Source: Trematomus loennbergii (Eukaryota; Chordata; Actinopteri; Perciformes; Nototheniidae). From it: 64,000 bases of DNA. Each line of letters begins with the position of its first letter. Within the stretch, counting starts at the first letter, position 1. Location: positions 211,501-275,500 of the forward strand of contig JAAOOA010000099.1 of the NCBI GenBank assembly GCA_012861695.1. Direction: 5' to 3'. The notes under the pieces are model-generated. The model searched no databases. It saw only the letters and a list, made by a program, of their open reading frames with translations, and was not told the DNA's origin. This document shows, piece by piece, positions 43,400 to 62,672 of the stretch. The translations under genes and the position numbers were made by a program.

Positions 43400-43792
43400 A
43401 TCTGCAAATGACATCTAGCTTTACCGTAACTTTATAGATAGGATTCTGTCGCGTCATAGGTTCACAGCCGTTGGTGCAAAAAAAATTTACAATCCACATC
43501 GGGATTCTTTCATGATTTTTTAATGGGAGCAACAAACCAGTCCCATTCATTCTCTATGGCACTGTTGAACCAGAGCCGATGTCATATATATTGGGGTCCA
43601 GAGGGTGCAAAATGCATCACGAGAGTATACAAAACATGTAAGAGTAAACGACATTGGATTTCAAAAATTTGACTCAAAAGAAGACTTCTTGCAAAACTCC
43701 ATGCCAAAAGCTGTAACACGCTGAAATGAACACCAAATCAAAAAGAAAAGTCAGGAAAAATGTACAAAAATGCCCGAGGAGGGCACAAGGGT

Positions 43793-43795
<3 letters not shown>
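43400..43795. mobile_element. truncated TTAA-type MITE interrupting the last recombinase-gene exon
   Basis: The right end reads gcccgaggagggcacaaggg and then TTAA at 43792-43795. The sequence ttaacccttgtgc is a widespread fish piggyBac-like terminus. The insertion point is inside the minus-strand exon that codes EKHLMSFF. No matching left end is seen in the 400 bp below, so one side was lost. Confidence 0.55.
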
Positions 43796-52629
<8,834 letters not shown>

Positions 52630-52859
52630 GTTTGTAATGATGCGTTCAGGTGCAGATGTAAAGTACACTGCGTCTTCATGTTGGAGTTTGCAAAATGTTT
52701 CAAAACCAAAATATTTCTTATGAAGTGAATTGCTCTCACTTGAAATAACTATCCCTAATAAGATTTGTAAGGAGAGATTACTTAACATAGTGTAGAAACT
52801 GTAATAGGGACTTCTTACTGAGTCGGGGACAGTAAAACTGTAATTGTTGTATTGCATGA

Positions 52860-53189
52860 ATGCAGCATTAGCTGCTTTGAAGTTTTAGCACCAAATGTGG
52901 TATTCAATTGCTCTGCAAGTTTGCAGGTTCATCATGTGCATGAACTTCTTGATTAACCACTCCCCTCCCCCACCCTGACCTGGACTTCACACCCCTGAAA
53001 CACAGAGGAACATGCAGTATGGTTTAAATGCATTCTGAGCAATATCTCAACAGAACTTAAAATCTATTTTACTCTCTATCTTTTGTTTAATAAAAATGAG
53101 TGCACAATTGTATACACACATATATATATATTTCCATTTACCATTTATACAATTTTCTAGACATTTTAAATTAAAATATTATTTAATAA
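52860..53189. other. 5' flank of the SET/recombinase gene
   Basis: No upstream exon is seen. In-frame sequence before the 52629 start codon is open to 52857, so the true start could be slightly upstream. Confidence 0.35.
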
Positions 53190-53197
53190 CTATATAT

Positions 53198-54182
53198 CAG
53201 TGACGTGCGGTGAGGTTCATGGCTGGTGAGGCACTGACTCACTGAGTCAGATTTACAAATATTATATTTTGACCTTAATCGAAATATTCGGTTATTTTCA
53301 AAAGCTTTTTTAGTCTGATGCTTCGATTCATTTTAAACAGACCGTTCAACAAAAGGATTCCCAAAATCTAAATATTGGATTGTTCTTTCTTAGTAAGATC
53401 CCATTTTCATTACAAATGTGGTCTTACCTTGACTTGAAGATGAAGTCCATGCTCTCTTCTGGACAACAATCTCTATTACTTTTTGTAAAAGTCCTCCTTA
53501 TCTTCCTGTAGTTTCAAAAGTCTAGTTTGTTGTTACGTCTACCGTCTCTGCGTAGAATTACAGTAGCAACAAGAACCTGTGGGCTCACGTGCGCCCCCTT
53601 CAGTGCGGCAGAGGTTATGGCTGCCTCCCTGGTGCTTTTTTCATTGCCGTTGAGACCAGCGAGCCTAAATATCATATATACGTGAAATAAGTTATTTAGA
53701 GACTATGGATGGCGAGGATAAATGTAATAAAGGGATCTACAAACATTACATTGGTGACCTACAGTGAGATGGTAACAGGCATGCGCTTAGGGCCCGCTTT
53801 CCAGCCAGTTTCTGTGGGGTGACGCATTCTGAGGTGAGGCAGAGCTCATCTGTGCCTCACCTCCCCACAGTAACTGGCTGGAGCGCTCACAAAATAAGTG
53901 CCCGCGCTAAATTAGTGCCCGTGCTCCAGCAAGTTACTGTGGGCTTACGAGAGGCAGAGCACGTGCCTGCCTCACTTGTCATCGCTCCCGTAGCGGAGCT
54001 CGGCAAATTTGCTGATTTTGACTATAAAACGATTGGAATCAACATAAATCACATTTACACAAGATCAGTGGAGACATTTGATTATTATTACTATTTAGTT
54101 TTTCTTTAGTTGTTTTTCCGTTACATTGGAGTATGACAGGTGAGGCTCTGCCTCCCCTGCCTCCCCTGACTGCACGTCGCTG
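53198..54182. mobile_element. 985-bp non-autonomous hAT with perfect 8-bp TSD
   Basis: The left end CAGTGACGTGCGGTGAGG and the right end ctgcacgtcgctg are inverse. CTATATAT is duplicated at 53190-53197 and 54183-54190. GGTGAGGC words near both ends are inverse. There is no transposase frame. Confidence 0.88.
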
Positions 54183-54222
54183 CTATATATATATTAAGAA
54201 TGAACAGGGTCAGTAAAACTGT

Positions 54223-54357
54223 ATCTATCTATCTATCTATCTAAGATAGATGGATAATCATCTATCTATCCATCTATCTATCTATCCATCAATCAATCAA
54301 TCAATCAATCCATCTATCCATCTATCCATCTATCTATCTATCTATCTATCCATCTAT
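54223..54357. repeat. (TCTA)n with (ATCA)n microsatellite
   Basis: Runs of atctatct, then atcaatca, then atctatcc units over about 135 bp. Confidence 0.95.
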
Positions 54358-54690
54358 ATATTGACAATGCATTTAATGATTAATATCTTGTTATTATTCT
54401 ATTAACCTTGCAGGACAATTTTATGTTATTTGAATTTTCACAATTTCTATGATTTTATCTTCAGATGATTGCCTCATTCGATTATTGAAAATATTAGAGC
54501 TATCTCTGAAAACAAACCCCTTTTACTAATGTATAACAAGTAATACCTAACTATCTAATATGCTTCCTTAATACAGGTCCAAATGTTCAATGGCTCTTTG
54601 CCCAACAATACAATGACAGCAGTTTCACACTGACATAGTGTTGGCTACCCTTGATAAATGAAAAAAGTGTGTTTAACCCTTGTAGTGAGA

Positions 54691-54749
54691 ACTGCTGCTG
54701 GTCTAATATGAAACTACATTGATATAGTTCAAATCAGACCAGCAGTAAT
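54691..54749. other. imperfect hairpin of miRNA-precursor size
   Basis: The arm actgctgctggtctaatatg (54691 onward) pairs with the arm ending aatcagaccagcagtaat (to 54749) around an 8-base loop. About 20 of 22 positions pair. It could be a small palindromic repeat instead. I do not recognise the arm as a named miRNA. Confidence 0.35.
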
Positions 54750-55239
54750 TTCCTTGAGAATTGATCCAGACCAATTTCAAGTACATACATCATTTTATGA
54801 TGGTTATAACTTATCAGAGATAAGAGGTCCAACTTGAGCCTTTGAATCTGAGGCAATGCTAGTTGATGGTCAAATGCAAAGAGAAAGAGAAAGAGGGAGA
54901 GAGTGTTATGAAAGTGTGAGAGAGGGAGAATCGGAGCAAAAGGTTACAATAGCCACGATTCAGAAGCGGTGAATTAAGCAAGCAAATATTTTAGCCAACA
55001 CAACCAAGTACATAAAATCGAGTAACAGAGCCATTAGTGTATATTTAATAGTTCAACACAACTGTAAGCACAACGAAATGTAGGTTATTTAAAGTAGAAT
55101 ATGAAGCGAATGGGGCCTTTTTGAGTGACACTTGGAGACGTGGACGTGCAGGGAAAGCGCGCAGAGAAATGTAGGTTATTTAAAGTAAAGTAGCCTACGT
55201 CGAGATGAAGCATAGTGAAGATTGTGCACATGAATCATT

Positions 55240-55500
55240 TTGTTGAATTTCTGAATGGAGATCTGATCGATTAGACTAAGTTAACATATCTGCTCCGTCA
55301 ACACTCACAACACCGTCCTACAGACATAAATAAAGCAGTGACTGTATCCACCATACCTCAGACAGTCTTTGGTTTGTACATTTATAACTTTTCTCCAGTT
55401 TCTGAACAGATATGAGGAGCTGTGATCTCTGTGTGTGCTAACAGCTAACAGCTAACGGCTAACAGTTAATGGCTACTGTTTTAGTTTTGTGGTGTCAAGT
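55240..55500. repeat. dispersed repeat, copy 2 (gaacagatatgaggagct family)
   Basis: Matches 57640-57850 through gacataaataaagcagtgac, gtttctgaacagatatgagg and multiple ctaacagctaac words. Confidence 0.7.
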
Positions 55501-55777
55501 TCCTTGTCTGGATGGAATATCTGTGAACGACTCAGGTGTGAATGCCATGTCAGACTTGGACAAGTCCTTCCTGAATTGTGTTAATTGAGGAAATCTGCTT
55601 ATCTAAAAAACGGCTTGGATCATCTCCACCATCCTGTAAACATAGATAATATGTATTCATAAAGTAACCTAGTTGTCTTTCCATTTTCTTTAGCAAGTTT
55701 GCAAGGAACTGGGAATTGAAACCAAGTCTTTAAGAAGTAATTGAAAGGTTTGGATATGTTGTACATATATATACACA

Positions 55778-56335
55778 GATCTTGTACTTGAGTAAAAGTA
55801 GAAGTACTCAGATCTTGTTCTTGAGTAAAAGTAGAAGTACTCAGATCTTGTACTAGAGTAAAAGTAGAAGTACTCAGATCTTGTACTTGAGTAAAAGTAG
55901 AAGTACTCAGATCTTGTACTAGAGAAAGTAGAAGTACTCAGATCTTGTACTAGAGTAAAAGTAGAAGTACTCAGATCTTGTACTTGAGTAAAAGTAGAAG
56001 TACTCAGATATTGTAGTAGAAGTACTCAGATCTATAGAAAGTAGAAGTACTCAGATCTTGTACTGAGTAAAAGTAGAAGTACTCAGATCTTGTACTTGAG
56101 TAAAAGTAGAAGTACTCAGATCTTGTACTTGAGTAAAAGTAGAAGTACTCAGATCTTGTACTTGAGTAAAAGTAGAAGTACTCAGATCTTGTACTTGAGT
56201 AAAAGTAGAAGTACTCAGATTTATGAGTAAAAGTAGAAGTACTCAGATCTTGTACTTGAGTAAAAGTAGAAGTACTCAGATCTTGTACTTGAGTAAAAGT
56301 AGAAGTACTCAGATCTTGTACTTGAGTAAATGTAA
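55778..56335. repeat. 33-bp minisatellite, about 16 copies
   Basis: The unit gtagaagtactcagatcttg + tacttgagtaaaa repeats with small losses, so the minus strand codes short STRSEYFYFYS units by chance. It is an amplified part of the ACTTAAGTA hAT-like family. Confidence 0.93.
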
Positions 56336-56839
56336 AAATAGCATCAGGATTCAGGGAGTCAACAACGGGAGAAATGGCAATATTGCTGTGGCTCGTTTCA
56401 CTGTGCATCTTCAAAGCTTCCATTTGCAAAGCATGCTTCTGCAGCTGCAGGTGCACCTGATAGCCCTCCCTCCCCCACTCTGACCAAGCTGTGACCTCTG
56501 CAACAAGAAAGAGGCAGGACAGAGCAGTATGAGGCTTATTCAGCTTAACTCTATGATATACAGTAATATATATATATATATATATATAATATATATACAG
56601 GGTTTGGAGGGTTACTTTGTAAATGTAGTTAGTTCCTGAATACTGAATACATGGCTCTGAAAGTAATCCGAATCCGAATAGTTACGTGTCTTAAAAAAGT
56701 AACGTATTCAGATTACTTTTAGAATACTTTTGGAATACTTTATTTGTCCATAACAGATGGGTATGTTTGGTGAACAGGAGACACTTATTTTACTGTTGTA
56801 ATGGCTTATCAAGAGCACAACTCAAACACAACATCTTGG

Positions 56840-57290
56840 TGTCATTCTGGACAGCTCCCTCTCATTTGCACCCCACATAAAAAAACATCACTCAGACTGC
56901 ATTCTTCTCCAGACTTCGCCCTGTCTCAATCCAGCACTGAAGTCCTGGTTCATGCATTCGTCACATCCCATATTGACTATTGTAATACCATGCTCTCAGG
57001 CCTTCCCATCAAACTCCTCAATAAACTTCAAATCATTCATAACTCTGCTGCCCGGATCATCACCCGCACCAAGTCCTCTGACCACATCACCCCCATCCTC
57101 ATCCGTCTGCATTGGCTACCTGTAAAATACTGGATAGACTTCAAAACCCTCCTGCTCACATTCAAAGCCCTCTACAACCTGGCCCCCACCTATCTGGCTG
57201 ACCTCCTACACCCCCCCTCTCTCTCTCCTCTCTCTCTCTCCTCTCACCTGGCCCCCACCTATCTGGCTGACCTCCTACAGGAGTACACCC
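56840..57290 (+). pseudogene. L2-type reverse transcriptase C-terminal fragment
   Basis: The frame reads VLVHAFVTSHIDYCNTMLSG, LLNKLQIIHNSAARIITR, DHITPILIRLHWLPVKYWID and LLLTFKALYNLAPTYLADLL, the thumb and C-terminal region of L2/CR1-group ORF2. Just upstream, in another frame, LGVILDSSLSFAPHIK belongs to the same protein, so there is a frameshift. The LAPTYLADLL segment is duplicated 69 bp apart (57179 and 57248) with CT-rich sequence between. Confidence 0.85.
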
Positions 57291-57329
57291 CCTCTCTCTC
57301 TCTCCATCTCTCTCTCTCCTCTCTCCTCC

Positions 57330-58015
57330 CACCTAGTTCCGGCCCGGGGCTACTTTTTCACCTTTTTTCTGGCTCGACAAAATCGTGGTTCTATCGGGGC
57401 CAACAAACAGGGCTGAGTCGGGCTGAGTATGCTAAACTAGAGAGAGAATCGCTGGCAAGGGGGCTACAACTACAACAAGATGAATTTATTTGACCGTGAT
57501 TTAATTGTAATACACGTTTCAAAATGATGCCGAAGTAACAACATACTGATACCGGTTAGTAAAAACCATGAATTAATGCTTTGACAAGTCTGCAGACAGA
57601 CGGCAGGAGAAAACACCTTTTAAAATGGGTGTTGTCTAAATGGAGATCGGCTAAGCTAACACAATATATGCTCCGACCGTCCACACTCACAACAACGGCC
57701 TATACAGACATAAATAAAGCAGCGACTGTATTCCATGACACAGGCAGTCTGTGGTTTGTACTTGTTTAACTTTTGTCTAGTTTCTGAACAGATATGAGGA
57801 GCTGTGAGCTTGAGCGCTAACAGCTAACGGCTGATGTTGTTTTTCTGGGGTGCTCATTGAAGATGACGTCACGGCTCCGCCTACACTGTGTTACTATAGA
57901 TACTACCCCAGTTCCTAAACTGCAATGGAAGCGCAGCATTAAAGTGAGCCGGGCCTAACAAGGCCTAACAAAACCGTACTAAGTCGAGCGAGGCCTGCGG
58001 TGGAAATGCGCCATA
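57330..58015. repeat. third copy of the gaacagatatgaggagct family within a worn MITE
   Basis: Starts near ccacctagttccggcccggg and ends near aggcctgcggtggaaatg, which are weakly inverse. It contains gacacaggcagtctgtggtt, gtttctgaacagatatgagg and ctaacagctaacggctgatg, shared with 49.3 and 55.3 kb. Confidence 0.5.
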
Positions 58016-58379
58016 TCTCTCTCTCTCTCTCGCGCTGACACAACACGCTGCTGCGCCGTGCACACAGATCTGCCGGTAATGAATATTACATTTTGTGAGG
58101 AAACCTTTCCACCAATAATTCCAAAATGTATTCACTTCAGGTTTACGAAAGTAACTGTAATCAGATTACTCGTTTTTCAAATATAACGCGAGCTGAATAC
58201 AGTTACTTGATTTTTGTATTCTGATTACGTAACGCCGTTACAACCCAACCCTGAATATATACACACTCTGTATATATGTTTGGTTATAATACATTGTATT
58301 ACAACACAGTGCACAGTTTTTTGCCATAAGACTGCTTAACTCCTGAGCTCTAGGACGTTTATTTGATTATATATATACG

Positions 58380-58750
58380 TTACCTCTTCTTCTGTTGCAT
58401 TATATTGCACACTGGACTTACTTACTGCATCACTTTATTTTATAATTACTTCTATTTTCTTTCTTTTTAAAATCATATATATATATATATGTATGTTGCA
58501 TTGTTGGAGGAGTCGGGGACATAAAAATGTAATTGCCATTTCTACATTGTAGTTAGTAGTTAATGTGCACATGACCATATATATATATGTCTATATATAT
58601 ATATAGATATATGTAGCGTCACGCAGCTTTCCCCTGAGAGATTTCTACGGGGAGAAGCTCAGCTAAAATATTACATGTACAGCACTTTGGCCCGACCAAA
58701 AATCGCTTTTAAATGTGCTTTATAAATAAACCTTGATTTGATTTGATTAA
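58380..58750 (+). mobile_element. LINE 3' ends
   Basis: ttgcattgttggaggagtcg near 58496 matches the LINE tail at 25.98 kb. From about 58600, acagcactttggcccgacc and tttataaataaaccttgatt with (GATTT)n form a second LINE tail of L2 type. Both are 3'-only fragments. Confidence 0.5.
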
Positions 58751-59124
58751 ACGCTGCGGTGATTAAATGCAATGTTATGCTCCTAACCACTTCAAGCTTT
58801 ATTTCTGAAACAGTATGGAGCTCAAACCTTTCTCTTTACCACAAGGGCATTACGTTACACATATTCTCTCCAGTAGCCTACAGCGTTAGCTCCATGGTTA
58901 GCTCTGAGTGTTAGCATGCTTGCTAATGTAAACACACAGCGTATTACTCCCAAAACACGCTGCGCATTGTTTCTGATACAGCACATAGCTTGACATGTTC
59001 TTTCTTAAGTGTTTACCGCTAGAACAGTGCCATTATATGTATTATATATAACAACTTTACTCTAAGCCTCCAGCAGACATCCTGCTGAATACACAGACAC
59101 ACAGCGCTGTGACTGTATACAGAG
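58751..59124. other. unassigned DNA
   Basis: No gene or repeat termini recognised. Confidence 0.3.
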
Positions 59125-59224
59125 ACGATAGGTTGGGTCGTGTCACGTGTGCCGGAGAATATAGGTTGGGACGTGTCACGTGTGCCGGAGATGATAGGTT
59201 GGGACGTGTCACGTCGGCCGGATG
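59125..59224. repeat. 33-bp tandem repeat, three units
   Basis: ggttggg(a/t)cgtgtcacgt + gtgccggag units start at 59131, 59164 and 59197. CACGTG E-box-like words recur in each unit. Confidence 0.85.
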
Positions 59225-59429
59225 TCGCCAATGACGTTATAGGAGCGAAAATTCTGGATCTGCTTGTTAGCACCCTCCTTTTTTAGAGAGAGGTGTGGGT
59301 ACGAAGGAAAAGAGAGAGGGTTTTGTTTACTGACACTTTGTGAGTTCCCTGACACACCGGGGACACATATTTATGTATAACAGACATCAAAAAGTGCATT
59401 TTGCATGATATTGTAGGTCCCCTTTCAAT

Positions 59430-59680
59430 TAATCATCATACTAAAGTGGATACTAAAGTAATGATAATGATAACTTTAGATAATGTCTAAAAGAATACTC
59501 TGTTACAGTAAAAGTCCTGCATTCAAAATGTTCCTCAAGTAAAAGTAGAAAAGTATTATCATCAAAATATAGTTAAAGCAGCAACAGTAAAAGTAGTCAT
59601 TGTGCAGATTGGTCCATTTCAGAATAATATATATGATATGTTTTATAATTATTGATCATTAAAGTGTTGTCAAAGGCTGG
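59430..59680. repeat. ACTTAAGTA hAT-like repeat, internal segment
   Basis: actctgttacagtaaaagtc, agtaaaagtagtcattgtgc and aataatatatatgatatg match the copies at 60560-60640 and, in reverse, 16150-16250. Confidence 0.7.
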
Positions 59681-60355
59681 TGTATATATATTTATATTTG
59701 CTTGTGACTGCTCACCTCACTGGTCCCCTGTGTACAACAAAAGGCTGTGGTACAATCTGATCAGAGCCCTCCTTACTGCAGTCTGTCATTATATGTGTTT
59801 ATAATGTTTTAACACACCAAAGAAGAGGACTATTAGGTGTGAATGCAACCTTAGTTTCCTGAAAGAGTGAATACTTAGGACATAACACAGTATGGCTTAT
59901 AATACTGTTTAATACACAAGGGAGGTATCAAGACTAGAAAGCAAAGACAGAATATGGTATGTAAATGCATAAAACAATGGGAATGGCTGTGAGGGATGCA
60001 GGAGGAGCAGGGCCATGCAGGGACAGCAGGACCAGGGACAGCATTGGGAGGCCTAAAGATGGGAGCCACATCCATACAGCAAGAAAGAAACACCAACCAC
60101 TCACACAGACAGAGGAGAAAGGGTTAGTAACAAAACAACATGGGATAAGAGAAGAAGGTGAGGATTTAAGGAACTGAGAGAGACATCTTATTGTTTTCAA
60201 CTTGATAAATAGTTACATTACAAGGCTCGATGTAGACAATGCTCCTTTTCATAAGTTTATCGCGATCTGTCCAAACATTCGGCCAAAAGGCTTCATATTT
60301 TCCACTGCCAAAACTCATAGCTCTGTTGCCACAATTACGAGTAACGTCAGGTGTG
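59681..60355. other. unassigned DNA
   Basis: No supported gene. Short frames on both strands near 59.9-60.2 kb have no domain. Confidence 0.3.
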
Positions 60356-60898
60356 CAGTGGTGGGAAAAGTACTCAGATGTTGTACTTTAGTAAAAGTAG
60401 AAGTACTCAGATGTTGTTCTTTAGTAAAAGTAGAAGTACTCAGATGTTGTCTTTAGTAAAAGTAGAAGTACTCAGATGTTGTTCTTTAGTAAAAGTAGAA
60501 GGACTCAGATCTTGTACTTGAGTAAAAGTACTCAGATTTTCTACTTCTTCGTAAGCTCTTTAAAGTAGAGACAGTAAAAGTAGTCATTGTGCAGATTGGT
60601 CCATTTCAGAATAATATATATGATATGTTTTATAATGATTGATCATGAAAGTGTTCTCAAAGCTGGTAAAGGTGCAGCTAGTTTGAATGACTTTGTATAC
60701 TGCAGGGTAGCTTGTGGATTTACTCCAGGTGGAACTAAAGTCTGATTTAACACTTGATTATATTTCCATTTACCTCTGAAATGCAGTGGGGTAGGAGTAC
60801 AAATTATCATAACTGGAAATACCCAAGTAAAGTATAAGTACCTCAAAATTGTACATAAGTACAGTACTTGAGTAGATGTACTTAGTTACTTCCCACCT
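60356..60898. mobile_element. ACTTAAGTA hAT-like element, nearly complete copy
   Basis: Begins cagtggtgggaaaagtactc and ends gtacttagttacttcccacc, inverse termini of the family. It includes the reverse form of the block in the 11.3/12.8 and 16.0 kb copies. A few 33-bp units (aagtagaagtactcagatg) lie at the left end, the seed of the 55.8-kb minisatellite. Confidence 0.7.
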
Positions 60899-60899
60899 C

Positions 60900-61796
60900 T
60901 TGAGATGCTTCTCACAGCAAATATTGCTATATCTGATTTATTAACATGAATTTAGATTAATTAATCACAAAGCATATAATTCATTAGATTAATATTTGTA
61001 ATCGCTTGACAGCCATAGTTTTAACACACTTCCAGAAAATAAACTAGAACAATATGTTCCAGCGATTATCTTATATTAAACTTTCATTTTTAAACTCAAC
61101 ATTTACCAATAATATATTTTACAGTAAGGTTAGGGGAAAAATACCATTGCGTATTTTATAATAAAGACTCCATTTTGTATAATAGCGGACATTTTAATTT
61201 TTAATAAACTTAAGCACATCACTACTATGCTTTGGGAGGCATATATCCTCTTAAATCTTCAGAAAATAATTAGTGATTAATAATTCTTAACTGATAATGC
61301 ACAGTATGCAAGTATTTTATATCATGAATTGTGTTGATTTGTCATTTATATTTAATTTGTAACCTCTACATGGTTGACATGTAGCTGGTAACAGGCTTCT
61401 GTCAGGTCACCTGCAACTATATTTCCACCTCCTTCCTTACCCCTCCCTAGTTAAGCAATGTGACTACAGTGACCAATCAATCAGAAAATGTGCAGTACAA
61501 GTAGATGCAGTACATGTGTGTGTCCTCTAGTTGGAGCCCAAGAGCACAGGAGAAAACGACCATTTCCATAGTTACTATTCTTGTTGGGACTTTTGCTGAA
61601 AATTACACAGCTTGTTGTTCAGGCCTTCAGGGGAGTATTTCAGCATTGTTTTAGTGAGGACCACCCAAAAGGTCCTCACAACCAAAAATGTCCTCACAGA
61701 ACGAGTTGTTTCTCAATAAGTGGTCCTCACAAGTATAGCAAACCAAACACACACATGAACAATGACATATATATCAAGGTATATTATATTTGTTCA
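60900..61796. other. unassigned AT-rich DNA
   Basis: Near 61670-61760 repeated gtcctcaca words (ggtcctcacaaccaaaa, tggtcctcacaagtatag) belong to a common fish short repeat. The rest shows nothing. Confidence 0.3.
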
Positions 61797-62115
61797 GCGT
61801 TGGAAGAATTAATCAGATCCTTTACTTAGGAAAAGTACTAATTAGCACCATTTTTGGCTAAATGTACTCCCAAGTATCAAGAGTAAAAGTACTCTTTATG
61901 CAGAATGGATATTTTCACAGTATTATATTATGGTAATTTTATTATCCTGTTTTTAGAAATGTTAGAGCATTCAAGTATTGACCAAATGTAGATACTACAA
62001 ATACTGTGTTTACTGGTGCAGTACTGCAATATATCAGCATATCAGGTCTTTTATATGTGCAAAGTATGTAGTAACTGAGTGTTCAAATAAATGTAGTGGA
62101 GTAAACAGTCAAATA
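61797..62115. repeat. hAT-like repeat fragment
   Basis: Starts cagcgttggaagaatt and then ctttacttaggaaaagtact, the start of the wider ACTTAAGTA family. The end is lost. Confidence 0.55.
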
Positions 62116-62411
62116 TTTTCCTCGGAAATGTAGATGTAGAGATTTTCTCACTGAAGGCTGAATACAACCGATATCTTTATTAAAATGTCTTAGTCTGGTA
62201 CACAATATATGAATTTGAACACTGTGCAACAAATGTTGTCTTTCAGAAAAACATCCATCACAAATTCTTGAAATGTAAATGGTTGAGGACTCAACATTTA
62301 TTGATTAAAGAAAATTGACAAACATGAAAATAAAACATATAATAACAACAATAAATGAAGTGAACGTGTTAACCTAGGTTCAGGAGCATGGCCACGCCTA
62401 CACCCGTCTCT
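62116..62411. other. 3' flank of the coiled-coil gene
   Basis: AT-rich sequence with TTTATT words, likely the 3' untranslated region. No other feature is seen. Confidence 0.35.
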
Positions 62412-62590
62412 AACCCCTATTTATATCCCTACATCCTCATCCCTCCTTCCCTCATCCCTTCATCCCTCATCCCTCCCTTCCCTCATCCCTACACCCCTTC
62501 ATCCCAACATCCCTTCATCCTCATCCCTACACCCCTTCATCCCTCATCCCTTCATCCCTACACCCCTTCATCCTTCATCCCTCATCCCTA
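62412..62590. repeat. CATCCCT minisatellite
   Basis: Irregular catccct/tcatccctac units over about 180 bp, close to the 3' end of the coiled-coil gene. Confidence 0.93.
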
Positions 62591-62672
62591 GAAAAAATAC
62601 ATAGTCAAAATTATAACAAAACAAACATATTTGCGTCGGTGCCAGTCGCATACTCAAAATGTCCTTGGAGGA

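Larger units (their letters stand above)
56598..58253. mobile_element. hAT-like element of the CAGGGTT/AGTAAC family, with insertions
   Basis: The left end CAGGGTTTGGAGGGTTACT and the right end gtaacgccgttacaacccaaccctg are inverse and AT-rich sequence follows on each side (tatatata, aatatata), a likely 8-bp duplication. Inside are an L2 fragment (56840-57290) and a third repeat (57330-58015), so this is an old host. Confidence 0.65.
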
